Shown: positions 11,530 through 24,029, counted from the first letter of the stretch. The stretch: 64,000 bases of DNA from Candidula unifasciata (GCA_905116865.2 CAJHNH020002042.1:20001-84000); one strand, 5' to 3'. A program made the numbers and translations. Notes: generated from the letters alone by a model not told the origin.

Positions 11530-11710
11530 CAATACACTGTGGTAAACCCAGGTCGACCCAGCCTTGAGTGGGTACCGGGTGCAGTCCCGGGAAGTAAAGG
11601 CAGTCAGAATGATGCTGGCCTCATCACTCATCTTGTGCCGATTGGTCTATAAAAATATAGGTCTAGCCCTATATGCCTAAAGGCGTGGAAAATGACCCTT
11701 ACTTACTGTG
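11530..11710 (+). repeat. SINE-C 3' part
   Basis: cgacccagccttgagtgggt, gggaagtaaaggcag and ttggtctataaaaatatagg recur at 15262-15425 and, more diverged, at 35640-35820 and 47565-47720. Confidence 0.7.
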
Positions 11711-12192
11711 GGAAAACTACTTAAAGGCCAGTAGTATTTCTTTTAAGTGTAAAGAAACTTCCAATCATGTAACAGTAAAAAAGACAAAAAAATATGGCCA
11801 AAAACCCCGTTGAATGCTGACTGATCTATAGATCTCTTGGGGCTAGCACAATATGCACAGTGTGCTTCAATGCACCAAAATGGATCCTTTATTTTATTTT
11901 ACCTACAACAAAATGGTTTTCTTCTAAGACAATAACAACAAAACGTTCTACATGATGACTCTTTACTGTAACATGGACACAAACAAATGTGGTAACATAA
12001 AAGTACAGTCGATGAAGTAATACAAATGTGAACCTGCTTAGAGTATTAAAGGAAAAGATTTATGGATCCAGAATTGCAGATGACTTAAAAATTAATAAGA
12101 TACAACATCACAAAGTTAGCCAGTTCAGAAAGATGTAATTGTTATTTTACCATCTGAAGAAAAAAAAAAACACAGTATGTAGAATTGTTTCA

Positions 12193-12332
12193 ATAACTCT
12201 TTGAGTCCCAGGAAGTTTAGCATCACAGGCCCAAGGGGTAGTCAAGAGAGATGTAAAATCGGCGCATCATGCGTTCATTCTAGGTAGGAATCTATGAACA
12301 TATGATGCGTTCCTTGGGACTCAAAGAGTTAA
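12193..12332. mobile_element. piggyBac-like MITE, copy 1
   Basis: Termini ctctttgagtccca and tgggactcaaagag are perfect inverted repeats. They are flanked by ATAA (mutated) and TTAA, the piggyBac target site. Length 140 bp. Copy 2 is at 15429-15574. Confidence 0.8.
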
Positions 12333-12360
12333 ATTAAACAAGAGCACAGTAAAATTGTAC

Positions 12361-12366
12361 AATAAA
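12361..12366 (+). promoter_or_regulatory. Candidate polyadenylation signal AATAAA
   Basis: A clear hexamer lies about 2.08 kb after the ZNF704-like stop codon, in AT-rich sequence. Its use is not shown by sequence alone. Confidence 0.35.
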
Positions 12367-12630
12367 ATTTTTATGTACATTACATCTGTAAGCAGCTATA
12401 ATGTAAATATACTATATGCAATTAATACATGAACTGTATAAATATTATACTTTGTATGTTTATTTGTATGATTTCAGTTCATGTTTTATTTCCCTTTTTA
12501 AAGCACCACGTAAGGTTAATAATAATGAAATGCATGTGTGAAAATGTATTTACGGCAAATATTCAAGACTACAAAGTCTCATTTTCTCCTACACCTTGAG
12601 ATAGAAGAAAAATGACAGAAAAATATAGTT

Positions 12631-12750
12631 TATATGAATTTATGAAGTCCTATGTGAATTTATGAAGTCCTATGTGAATTTATGAAGTTCTATGTGAATT
12701 TATGAAGTCCTATGTGAATTTATGAAGTCCTATCTGAATTTATGAAGCCG
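12631..12750. repeat. 20-bp minisatellite (gaatttatgaagtcctatgt), about 6 copies
   Basis: Near-perfect tandem units. Confidence 0.9.
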
Positions 12751-13819
12751 TGGTAGTCTGGTAGGTTTTCTCCCACTCTGGGTTTGCAGGCTTAGGATCA
12801 ACATCTCAATGTAGAGAATGAAACAGATAAAAATCCTGGAAACCCTGCAAAATAGTTACAAAGTAACCTTTAGTCCAGTGTGGGCTTGTGTATTGTCACG
12901 AGTTTGAATTCTCACCGAGGCTGGAATTTTTACCTGAATGCACAGGTTGATTGATAACCAGGCACCTTTCTGTCTTTCCAGACAACAGTGTTATACAGTC
13001 TTATATTGTTTAATGAGGAGGCATGGGAGTCCATAGCACAAAGCCTGGGCAGTATTTTAGAGACCATATGTTGCCTATGCATTATGATCCCTCTCTCGAC
13101 CTGGCTTGTTTACTTCAGAGGAAAGGTAACATCAGTACGTTTGGAACAAAGCAGGCTGCAGAAGCTGCTGGATCAGAAGAGCAGTGCTCTATCTGTCCGC
13201 CTGTCGGAGTTTCCCTCCTAGACCAGCTGCCAGCCAGGGCTAAGGCCCTGCCCTGCCCTGCCATAACATAAGGTTTTCAGGTTGCATTTCTGACGTACAG
13301 GTTGACAGCCCAGACTAATATGGATACCAAAAGATGTTCATGTACACAAAGGTAGCAGCATGACAGTGACATCATGACCAATTAGGTGCCAACTGGTCTG
13401 TTAGAATTTGGGACTAGCACTGTATACTCAGTCGACTTCAGGAAATGATCACTGTTCCCAGGTCAGTTAGTGGTAACTTTATATGAAATCAGAGTTAATT
13501 CCCTTGCCACATCCAAAGCTACGGTTGTGTGGTGTTGAAAATACTCTTAGGATAGGACAAAGTAAGTCAATGCATTACAGTCTGAAAATAGTTGGATAAT
13601 AACACTGATTTGCAGTTACGATACGAGTGCACAAAATTTGAAATGTTCATTTCTAGTTCTCTGGTAGACTTCTTAACATACAAGTTTACCCAAAAGGACT
13701 GGTGAAAAGGCTGTGGTGTGATTTATCAGTAAGTTGGCTAAACATTCATTTCCTGTGATTTACTTTTGTATAAAGTATGTGTATTCTAGTGCTTCAGGTT
13801 TAAAAGTATTAATCTTTAT

Positions 13820-14095
13820 TTAGTATTTGTTTCCTAGGACATTTTGGTGTACTTGGTAAGGAGCAGGCTGATAGATTAGCTGCTGCCGCCCATCTGGGTA
13901 GTGAGCTGTTTTATGAGAAAGCAGATGTTGTGAGGGCTCTTTGAGATCAAGTAATTGGTGCAGCAGAACAGACACAGTATTCACAAATGAAGTGAATGAT
14001 TCAGCCAGGAATAAGCAGAGGTTCTGGACAATTTTCTCCCTGCAAGGGAAGTACAGGCCAATTTTTAGTCGGGCTGCAATTGGTACCATCTTCTT
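13820..14095 (+). mobile_element. LINE fragment (RNase H domain end)
   Basis: GHFGVLGKEQADRLAAAA matches the GHxGxxGNExADxLA motif of LINE RNase H domains. An in-frame stop follows (RAL*DQ). Decayed. Confidence 0.7.
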
Positions 14096-14375
14096 CTTAA
14101 AGTCTGTGCTGTGTGGCATTGGTAGTCATGTCTATCCACAACCTTCTGTCTCGTGTACTTTCAATCAACTCTGACATAAAAGATCTTCCATGCCATGATG
14201 TCAGACTGTCCAGCATCTGTTTTCTCAGTCTCCTTCTGCCTCCCCCCCCTTCCCTTCCAACTTTCCAATTGTCACGATGTACTCCAGTTTTCTCGTTCTC
14301 ATCACATGACCAAACAATGTAGATTGTCTCTTTCTGATGTGGGCAATCAGTGTTCTCTTCATAAGAGTTCTTCAA
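14092..14375 (-). mobile_element. LINE 3' fragment
   Basis: DNA closely matches 8090-8350, e.g. ggtagtcatgtctatccaca and gtgggcaatcagt. 5'-truncated and frameshifted. Confidence 0.8.
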
Positions 14376-14379
14376 AATT

Positions 14380-14560
14380 GGAGTGCATCTGCCTAAGAAC
14401 CAACAGTTTTGCATACAAAAAAGCCAGATCTGTAACACAGATGGACATGCAAAACTCAAGTTCTGGGTCAAGACTGAAGTCCAGGAGTGGAAAAACAACT
14501 AGAACTTTCTACTGGAGTTTACAGCCAGTGAACGCTAATTTGAAGGACATTTCTTTCTCT
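14380..14560 (+). repeat. Repeat family A copy
   Basis: gagtgcatctgcctaagaac, caacagttttgcatac and actttctactggagtttaca. Confidence 0.75.
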
Positions 14561-15261
14561 TAGCTTGTTCCTCCAGTACCCTGCCATATGCCATAGTAAA
14601 GTATAAACAGCAGGACAATTACCTTTTTGTATGCACTGACTACAAGATTTCTCATGGCTCTTCTACGCATTCTTTACATGATTTGAAGCCCCTCTTTCTA
14701 GGTCTGTATCAATGTTCACCGCGTTATACTGTCTTTGGCAACCAAGCGCACTGGTATAACCATTTCACATGTTGCTTTATGAAGAAATCTGGTGCAGCTA
14801 CAACCTTTATTTTATTTCTGACTGAATCATTTCTGATCTTCTTTCTCCTCGAAATGTCTATTACTCTTTTTAGGAATCACATCTTAGTAATACTCTTTAA
14901 ACACTCTTGTGTTGGAAAATTAACGACAGGAAATAATGTCCAAAACTGATAAACATGCAGTGTCCGAACTATTGGATGTCTGAAATAATATGTCTAAAGA
15001 TTGGTTACATGAAATAATTTGTATGAAAATCTTATGCTTTGTATAATGTGTATTAGAAGTCTGGTACTTGACATAATGTATACAAGGTAAAATATATATA
15101 TATATATATATTTGTGTGTGTGTGCCCAGAGCTTCCAGATAGATAAATATAGTATTAGTTTTATCGTGTTATTGCCGTGTTTATCTTCTGAAACTATTAT
15201 TATGTTTTGCATTTCTTGTAGCAAATTAGGAATCTAGATTTTATACTGGCAAATCTGTGTG

Positions 15262-15425
15262 TTCCCAGGTCAACCCAGCCTTGAGTGGGTACCAGATGCA
15301 GTTCTGGGAAGTAAAGGCAGCCGGTATGATGCTGACCACATCACCCATCTTGTACCATTTGTCTATAAAATGTTGGTCTAGCCCTATACTCTCAATACGC
15401 CTGAACGGTGTGGACAAGTTTCCTT
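15262..15425 (+). repeat. SINE-C 3' part
   Basis: tcaacccagccttgagtggg and gtctataaaatgttggtcta match 11530-11710. It abuts a piggyBac-like MITE. Confidence 0.7.
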
Positions 15426-15428
15426 TCC

Positions 15429-15574
15429 TTAACTCTTTGAGTCCCAGGGGGTTTAGCATCACAGGCCCAAGGGGTAGTCAAAAGAGATGTAAAATCGGCG
15501 CATCTTGCGTTCATTGGGCTTCTAGGTAGAAATCTATGAACATATGATGCGTTCCTTGGGACTCAAAGTGTTAA
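15429..15574. mobile_element. piggyBac-like MITE, copy 2
   Basis: TTAA|ctctttgagtcccag at the left; ggactcaaagtg|TTAA at the right. The interior (ggcccaaggggtagtcaa, atctatgaacatatgatgcg) matches copy 1 closely. Confidence 0.85.
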
Positions 15575-15599
15575 AATCTGTGTGTGGGTTTCAGAGACC

Positions 15600-15860
15600 C
15601 ACTGTGGAGAAGTATAGACCCACTGCCCCCTAGCAAACATGAGAGAGGACTAATCAGGGGTGTTTTTTTTTTTAAAAGTCGGAGTACATTTGCCTGAGAG
15701 GCGAGGAACCAACAGTCTGCAAACAGAAAGCCAGATTTGTAAAATGGATGTGCATGCAAAACTCAGGTTCTGGAACAAGACTAAAGTCCAGAAGTTAATG
15801 AACAACAAGAACTTTCCGTCGGAGTTTACAGCTGGTGAACACAAAGAAGAAGAAGAAATA
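15600..15860 (+). repeat. Repeat family A copy
   Basis: Nearly full length: gacccactgccccctagcaa at the start, cgaggaaccaacagtctgca in the middle, gaagaagaag tail. Confidence 0.8.
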
Positions 15861-16255
15861 CTGGCAATTAACTTGTTCTTAAAAATGGGAGCATATTGTC
15901 CAATTAATTGTAGATCATCATCATCATGTGCCAGCGCAGTATTACAGGGCACATGTGCTGTGGTCCTGCATAAATATCTATCACCTGTGTTACTGATAAG
16001 TTACAACACTAATTATATTCTGAGCCACTCTGGAATTCTAACTTAAAATTTTCTTCTTCTGTCTCTGATGCAGTGAATCTTCCCAGGTGTCATGATCTAT
16101 TCAATGTTCTCATTTCTCATAATGTAACCACAAAATGGCAGCTGTTTTATCCTTATGTGGGTAAGCAAGTAATTTTTGTGGATGTTTCTCCTGCAGAACA
16201 TGGATGTGAAACAAATAGCGTAGCTAAAGCTAGAACAATTACTAGTAGTAAACCA

Positions 16256-16600
16256 TTAGGGTAGACGATAGAGGTATCCCCATAAACTAGGATAGAAGAG
16301 TACTGTGTAAGTTACATCCGTAAACAATAATATATCAGGATAAACTAAGTAGTCTACCTCTACACACAAAAACAGAATAGGATAACTATGTGAGGTACCT
16401 CCACACAATAATAGAAGAGGGTAACTATGTGAAGTACCTCCACACAATAATAGAAGAGGGTATCTATGTGAGGTACCTCTGCACACAGTAGCTGAAGAGG
16501 GTAGACTATAGAAGTACTTCCATAAACTAGGATAGAAAAGGATAAAAGTGGTGAGGCATCTCCACATATGATAACAAAAAACAGTAGACTCTGAGAAGTA
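16256..16600. repeat. Degenerate 39-bp minisatellite, about 8 copies
   Basis: gtacctccacacaataatag and agagggtaactatgtga recur every 39 bp in the centre and decay at the edges. The 192-aa minus-strand ORF over it is the repeat read through. Confidence 0.75.
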
Positions 16601-17770
16601 CCTTGAAACACAGACACTGCGAGATACTTTTACAAACAAACGACTGAAAAATGGATGACTGAGTGCATAGCACACAGTAAAAAATATATGGCAATATAAA
16701 CTTCTGCTTCTGCAGGAACCCACAGAAAATGGCTGCATTGAAGGTGATATTAAAAGTAGTTTTCCTCTGTTATGTTTTCCATATGCAGGGGTGAACATAA
16801 TAAATAATAAACAGATAGGAACACTAAATGCCATTTACCATGACAGAAAAGCCCAGTTTTAGCCATTAAAATTAGCACAAGAAAAATAGTCCACAATTAT
16901 AACCAAAAGATCCTTCGGCAAAGGAGCTGGTTGAACGTAGACAGATTTTTTTTTTAACTACACCAGCCAACCAGTTTTGTATTCCAGTTATTAAAAAAAC
17001 AATGACCAGTTTCTACAAAATAATCTGAGCTGAGTATATGAGGCTAGAAGTATATATTTAAAAATCAATTGCCACTTGATGTGATCAGTATCACAGCAGC
17101 TTTCTTTACTTCCCAGAACATTTCCTGGTAGCCATTTTGAGGCTGGGTGAGCCTGGGTCATTCAATAAAAGAATTTAACAGTTATATTATCCTCCGAATA
17201 ATTTTTGTTTTAAACATTCAATAAATAATTTCTTGGTTTTGACTATACCAACAGAATTAGCATATTTTGCCAGTTTGTACTATTGTACATATTATTATCC
17301 GGTGATGTAATTTGTTGACTAAAAAATGAGAAGTAAAAAAAAAATGGCTACAAATGTGACTACATTAGACAAATATGAAAATAAAATGCAGTGCTGAATT
17401 GTATATATAAATATATATGGATGCATGAATTATAATAAATTTGACTGACAATTCTTGCTGGGAGAAGAACTGGCCAGTTTAAAAAGTAGAAAAATTACAG
17501 CAGCACAATATGTACATAATGTGTCATTTTTGAATTCTCATCATAATTCATGTGAGATTTGTATTTGCTGTAAATTACCAATGTAATATATGTGTGATCT
17601 TGTATATACTACAGTTTCCTGGCATACGTTAAACTTTATGTATGTACTATAAATTCCCACCATAATACGTATGTAATGTGTACACATTAAAAATTATCCA
17701 CAAATGACATTTTCTGTCTATTTACTGAACAATTGTGTGTGCCTCCTTCTTATTTGAAGATGTGACTGGG
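16600..17770. other. AT-rich sequence, no gene recognised
   Basis: Very AT-rich. One SINE-C-like fragment at about 17085-17165 (minus). Nothing else recognised. Confidence 0.5.
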
Positions 17771-17774
17771 AGTA

Positions 17775-20700
17775 GTTAAACAGTGGGGAAACTGGTTGCA
17801 GTTAAACAGTGGGGAAACTGGTGGAAGTTAAACAGTGGGGAAACTGATGGCAGTTAAACAGTGGGGAAACTAGTGGTAGTTAAACAGTGGGGAAACTGGT
17901 GGCAGTTAAACAGTGGGGAAACTGATGGCAGTTAAACAGTGGGGAAACTGGTGGAAGTTAAACAGTGGGGAAACTGGTGGAAGTTAAACAGTGGGGAAAC
18001 TGGTGGAAGTTAAACAGTGGGGAAACTGATCGCAGTTAAACAGTGGGGAAACTAGTGGTAGTTAAACAGTGGGGAATCTAGTGGCAGTTAAACAGTGGGG
18101 AAACTGGTGGCAGTTAAACAGTGGAGAAACTGATGGCAGTTAAACAGTGGGGAAACTGGTGGAAGTTAAACAGTGGAGAAACTGATGGCAGTTAAACAGT
18201 GGGGAAACTGGTGGAAGTTAAACAGTGGGGAAACTGGTGGAAGTTAAACAGTGGGGAAACTGATGACAGTTAAACAGTGGGGAAACTAGTGGTAGTTAAA
18301 CAGTGGGAAAAATGGTGGCAGTTAAACAGTGGGGAAACTTATGGCAGTTAAACAGTGGGGAAACTGGTGGAAGTTAAACAGTGTGGAAACTGGTGGAAGT
18401 TAAACAGTGGGGAAACTGGTGGAAGTTAAACAGTGGGGAAACTGATGGCAGTTAAACAGTGGGGAAACTAGTGGTAGTTAAACAGTGGGGAATCTAGCGG
18501 CAGTTAAACAGTGGGGAAACTGGTGGCAGTTAAACAGTGGGGAAAATGGTGGCAGTTAAACAGTGGAGAAACTGATGGCAGTTAAACAGTGGGGAAACTG
18601 GTGGAAGTTAAACAGTGGGGAAACTGGTGGCAGTTAAACAGTGGGGAAACTGGTGGCAGTTAAACAGTGGGGAAACTGATTGCAGTTAAACAGTGGGAAA
18701 ACTAGTGGCAGTTAAACAGTGGGGAAACTGGTGGAAGTTAAACAGTGGGGAAACTGGTGGCAGTTAAACAGTGGGGAAACTGATGGCAGTTAAACAGTGG
18801 GGAAACTGGTGGAAGTTAAACAGTGGGGAAACTGGTGGAAGTTAAACAGTGGGGAAACTGGTGGTAGTTAAACAGTGGGGAAACTGGTGGCAGTTAAACA
18901 GTGGGGAAACTGGTGGCAGTTAAACAGTGGGGAAACTGGTGGAAGTTAAACAGTGGGCAAACTGGTGACAGTTAAACAGTGGGGAAACTAGTGGCAGTTA
19001 AACAGTGGGGAAACTGGTGGAAGATAAACAGTGGGGAAACTGGTGGAAGATAAACAGTGGGCAAACAGGTGGCAGTTAAACAGTTGGGAAACTGATGGCA
19101 GTTAAACAGTGGGGAAACTGGTGGCAGTTAAACAGTGGGGAAACTGGTGGCAGTTAAACAGTGGGGAAACTGGTGGCAGTTAAACAGTGGGGAAACTGGT
19201 GGCAGTTAAACAGTGGGGAAACTGGTGGCAGTTAAACAGTGGGGAAACTGATGGCAGTTAAACAGTGGGGAAACTAGTGGAAGTTAAACAGTGGGGAAAC
19301 TGGTGGAAGTTAAACAGTGGGGAAACTGGTGGAAGATAAACAGTGGGGAAACTGGTGGAAGATAAACAGTGGGCAAACAGGTGGCAGTTAAACAGTTGGG
19401 AAACTGATGGCAGTTAAACAGTGGGGAAACTGGTGGCAGTTAAACAGTGGGGAAACTGGTGGCAGTTAAACAGTGGGGAAACTGATGGCAGTTAAACAGT
19501 GGGGAAACTGGTGGCAGTTAAACAGTGGGGAAACTGATGGCAGTTAAACAGTGGGGAAACTAGTGGAAGTTAAACAGTGGGGAAACTGGTGGAAGTTAAA
19601 CAGTGGGGAAACTGGTGGCAGTTAAACAGTGGGGAAACTAGTGGCAGTTAAACAGTGGGGAAACTGGTGGAAGTTAAACAGTTGGAAAACTGGTGGCAGT
19701 TAAACAGTGGGGAAACTGATGGCAGTTAAACAGTGGGGAAACTGGTGGAAGTTAAACAGTGGGGAAACTAGTGGCAGTTAAACAGTGGTGAAACTGGTGG
19801 CAGTTAAACAGTGGGGAAACTGGTGGCAGTTAAACAGTGGAGAAACTGATGGCAGTTAAACAGTGGGGAAACTGGTGGAAGTTAAACAGTGGGGAAACTG
19901 GTGGCAGTTAAACAGTGGGGAAACTGGTGGCAGTTAAACAGTGGGGAAACTGATTGCAGTTAAACAGTGGGGAAACTAGTGGCAGTTAAACAGTGGGGAA
20001 ACTGGTGGAAGTTAAACAGTGGGGAAAACTGCAGTTAAACAGTGGCAGTTAAACAGTGGGGAAACTGGTGGAAGTTAAACAGTGGGGAAACTGGTGGCAG
20101 TTAAACAGTGGGGAAACTGGTGGCAGTTAAACAGTGGGGAAACTGGTGGAAGTTAAACAGTGGGGAAACTGGTGGCAGTTAAACAGTGGGGAAACTGGTG
20201 GCAGTTAAACAGTGGGGAAACTGGTGGCAGTTAAACAGTGGGGAAACTGGTGGCAGTTAAACAGTGGGGAAACTGGTGGAAGTTAAACAGTGGGGAAACT
20301 GGTGGAAGTTAAACAGTGGGGAAACTGGTGGCAGTTAAACAGTGGGGAAACTGGTGGAAGTTAAACAGTGGTGGAAAACAGTGGGGAAACTGGTGGCAGT
20401 TAAACAGTGGGGAAACTGGTGGCAGTTAAACAGTGGGGAAACTGGTGGCAGTTAAACAGTGGGGAAACTGGTGGCAGTTAAACAGTGGGGAAACTGGTGG
20501 CAGTTAAACAGTGGGGAAAACTGGTGGCAGTTAAACAGTGGGGAAACTGGTGGCAGTTAAACAGTGGGGAAACTGGTGGCAGTTAAACAGTGGGGAAACT
20601 GGTGGCAGTTAAACAGTGGGGTGGAAGTTAAACAGTGGGGGAAACTGGTGGCAGTTAAACAGTGGGGAAACTGGTGGCAGTTAAACAGTGGGGAAACTAG

Positions 20701-22584
20701 TGGCAGTTAAACAGTGGGGAAACTGGTGGAAGTTAAACAGTGGGGAAACTGGTGGCAGTTAAACAGTGGGGAAACTGATGGCAGTTAAACAGTGGGGAAA
20801 CTGGTGGCAGTTAAACAGTGGGGAAACTGGTGGCAGTTAAACAGTGGGGAAACTGGTGGCAGTTAAACAGTGGGGAAACTGGTGGCAGTTAAACAGTGGG
20901 GGTGGCAGTTAAACAGTGGGGAAACTGGTGGCAGTTAAACAGTGGGGAAACTGGTGGAAGTTAAACAGTGGGGAAACTGGCAGTTAAACAGTGGGGAACT
21001 GGTGGCAGTTAAACAGTGGGGAAACTGGTGGCAGTTAAACAGTGGGGAAACTGGTGGCAGTTAAACAGTGGGGAAACTGATGGCAGTTAAACAGTGGGGA
21101 AACTGGTGGCAGTTAAACAGTGGGAAAACTGATGGCAGTTAAACAGTGGGGAAACTAGTGGTGGAAGTTAAACAGTGGGGAAACTGGTGGCAGTTAAACA
21201 GTGGGGAAACTGATGGCAGTTAAACAGTGGGGAAACTGGTGGCAGTTAAACAGTGGGGAAACTGGTGGCAGTTAAACAGTGGGGAAACTGGTGGAAGTTA
21301 AACAGTGGGGAAACTGGTGGCAGTTAAACAGTGGGGAAACTGGTGGCAGTTAAACAGTGGGGAAACTGGTGGCAGTTAAACAGTGGGGAAACTGGTGGCA
21401 GTTTAAACAGTGGGGAAAACTGGTGGCAGTTAAAACAGTGGGGAAACTGGTGGCAGTTAAACGGTGGGGAAACTGGTGGCAGTTAAACAGTGGGGAAACT
21501 GGTGGCAGTTAAACAGTGGGGAAACTGGTGGCAGTTAAACAGTGGGGAAACTAGTGGCAGTTAAACAGTGGGGAAACTGGTGGCAGTTAAACAGTGGGGA
21601 AACTGGTGGCAGTTAAACAGTGGGGAAACTGGTGGCAGTTAAACAGTGGGGGTGGCAGTTAAACAGTGGGAAACTGGTGGCAGTTAAACAGTTAGTTAAA
21701 CAGTGGGGAAACTGGTGGCAGTTAAACAGTGGGGAAACTGGTGGCAGTTAAACAGTGGGGAAACTGGTGGCAGTTAAACAGTGGAAGTGGCAGTTTTAAA
21801 CAGTGGGGAAACTGGTGGCAGTTAAACAGTGGGGAAACTGGTGGCAGTTAAACAGTGGGGAAACTGGTGGCAGTTTAAACAGGCAGTTAAACAGTGGGGA
21901 AACTGGTGGCAGTTAAACAGTGGGGAAACTGGTGGCAGTTAAACAGTGGGGAAAACTGGTGGAAGTTAAACAGTGGGGAAACTGGTGGCAGTTAAACAGT
22001 GGGGAAACTGGTGGAAGTTAAACAGTGGGGAAACTGGTGGAAGTTAAACAGTGGGGAAACTGGTGGCAGTTAAACAGTGGGGAAACTGGTGGCAGTTAAA
22101 CAGTGGGGAAACAGTGGCAGTTAAACAGTGGGGAAACTGGTGGCAGTTAAACAGTGGGGAAACTGGTGGCAGTTAAACAGTGGGGAAACTGGTGGCAGTT
22201 AAACAGTGGGGAAACTGGTGGTAGTTAAACAGTGGGGGAAACTGGTGGCAGTTAAACAGTGGGGAAAAATGGTGGCAGTTAAACAGTGGGGAAACTGGTG
22301 GAAGTTAAACAGTGGGGAAACTGGTGGCAGTTAAACAGTGGGGAAACTGGTGGCAGTTAAACAGTGGGGAAACTGGTGGAAGTTAAACAGTGGGGAAAAC
22401 TGGTGGAAGATAAACAGTGGGGAAACTGGTGGCAGTTAAACAGTGGGGAAACTGATGGCAGTTAAAACAGTGGGGAAACTGGTGGCAGTTAAACAGTGGG
22501 GAAAACTGAATGGTGGCAGTTAAACAGTGGGGAAAACTGATGGCAGTTAAACAGTGGGGGGAAACTGGTGGCAGTTAAACAGTG
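17775..22584. repeat. 26-bp satellite array, about 185 copies
   Basis: The unit gttaaacagtggggaaactg plus gtggca or variants is 26 bp. Monomer classes differ at the last six positions (ggtgga, ggtggc, gatggc, agtggt). The first about 2.25 kb keeps strict 26-bp register; from about 20028 insertions, deletions and truncated units are frequent. No long ORF. Located between the two genes. Confidence 0.97.
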
Positions 22585-22969
22585 CCTGGTACCAGTGACT
22601 TCTTCAATCCATCTGCTTTTTGCTCATCCCTACCTCCTGGGGAAACTAGTCTATTTAAACAGTGGGTTTACACTCTAATTTTTTGGCATTACTGGATTCA
22701 TTCTCATTAAATGGTCAAACTAATTCAGTCTTTGTTTTTCAATTAAATTAATTGTAGACTTTGTTGCAATACTTCTTGTAATTTCTTTGTTTTTCACACA
22801 ATCCTACTGGTTTTGTTCACAGTCTTTCTGAAACATCTCATTTCGCGCATGGTTAGTTTTCATTTGTGGACAAAGAATAATAAGTCCTCACTGTGACAAA
22901 AATTGTGTTAGTTTTAACTGAGAGTTCTTCTTAAGCAAGTTTGTTCTAACCAGGATTTACTGTAACATG

Positions 22970-23260
22970 TCTTCTTCTTCTTCTTCTTGGTGTTCTTCTC
23001 TGTCAACTCTGGCAAAAAGTTCTGGTTATTCGTCCACCTCAGGACATTTGTCCTTTTCCAGAACCTGTTTATTGTGTGCACATTCATTTTACAGATCTGA
23101 CTTATTTGTATGCAGATTGTTGGTTCCCTGCCTCTTAGGCAGTTGTACTCCGACTTCAAAGGAAGCCCCTAGTTAGTTGACTCTTACGACATGCTTGTTG
23201 GGAAGGCAGTAGGTTCTTTCTTATTCTTCCCAAAATGGGATGCTAGAACGCACACAGGGA
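22970..23260 (-). repeat. Repeat family A copy
   Basis: cttcttcttcttcttgg, gttattcgtccacctcagg, cagattgttggttccctgcc and acgacatgcttgttggg in family order. Confidence 0.8.
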
Positions 23261-23334
23261 GCTGTAATAAGTAAGTAAACAAACTTTTGGAAAACTGTGG
23301 TATACTGGGCATATGATGCTTAGCTCATATTTGT

Positions 23335-23930
23335 TTGGTCCAGTTGGCAGTTGATTAGTGACATAGTCAGCATCATGCCAGTTGCCTTTACTTTTATGGT
23401 GTTAACCTGGCACTCATTTTAGGCTGGATCAATCTGGGACCCAAGGTCATTTTAGGCTGGATCAATCTGGGACCCAAGGTCATTTTAGGCTAGATCAATC
23501 TGGGACCCAAGGTCATTTTAGGCTGGATCAATCTGGGACCCAAGGTCATTTTAGGCTGGATCAGTCTGGGACCCAAGGTCATTTTAGGCTGGATCAATCT
23601 GGGACCCAAGGTCATTTTAGGCTGGATCAATCTGGGACCCAAGGTCATTTTAGGCTGGATCAATCTGGGACCCAAGGTCATTTTAGGCTGGATCAATCTG
23701 GGACCCAAGGTCATTTTAGGCTGGATCAGTCTGGGACCCAAGGTCATTTTAGGCTGGATCAATCTGGGACCCAAGGTCATTTTAGGCTGGATCAATCTGG
23801 GACCCAAGGTCATTTTAGGCTGGATCAATCTGGGACCCAAGGTCATTTTTGGGGGGAAAATAAAATAATACTTGATGCAGATTCTAACCTAAGACTGGTG
23901 GGCACTGAACCACTAAACTACCGTGGCTCC
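23335..23930 (-). mobile_element. SINE-C copy with an internal 33-bp expansion
   Basis: Minus strand: tagtttagtggttcagtg (A box) and aggttagaatctgca (B box) near 23890-23930 form a tRNA-like head; ccagttggcag... at 23340 is the other end. The middle is replaced by a tandem array. Compare the unexpanded copy at 26190-26375. Confidence 0.7.
23414..23849. repeat. 33-bp minisatellite, about 13 copies
   Basis: Unit attttaggctggatcaatct plus gggacccaaggtc, almost identical throughout. The length is a multiple of 3, so an 11-residue repeat ORF appears on the minus strand; this is not a gene. Confidence 0.95.
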
Positions 23931-24029
23931 TGAAACTAATAAGACTTAACAAAAACATCTGGACAAAGAGCTTAAGAAAAGCTCTCACAGTATCCAGTTG
24001 TTGACCTTCTATTCTCATCATAGTGTTGA

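Larger units (their letters stand above)
10281..12390 (+). other. Probable 3' UTR of the ZNF704-like gene
   Basis: There is no coding sequence here. The first 790 nt look unique and AT-rich. Later parts are a SINE, two repeat fragments and a MITE. An AATAAA signal is at 12361-12366. The real 3' end could lie before the SINE insertion at 11075; no transcript data are available. Confidence 0.4.

Noticed and set aside
16256..16834. 192-aa ORF on the minus strand
   Set aside because: Covers a degenerate 39-bp minisatellite; no start context and no recognisable domain.
17775..22584. Possible CRISPR or centromere-like array
   Set aside because: Units are contiguous without spacers and the genome is eukaryotic. 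The 26-bp unit is a minisatellite; no evidence for centromere function.
23490..23846. 118-aa ORF of 11-residue repeats (MTLGPRLIQPK)
   Set aside because: Exists only because the 33-bp unit is a multiple of three. The array sits inside a SINE.
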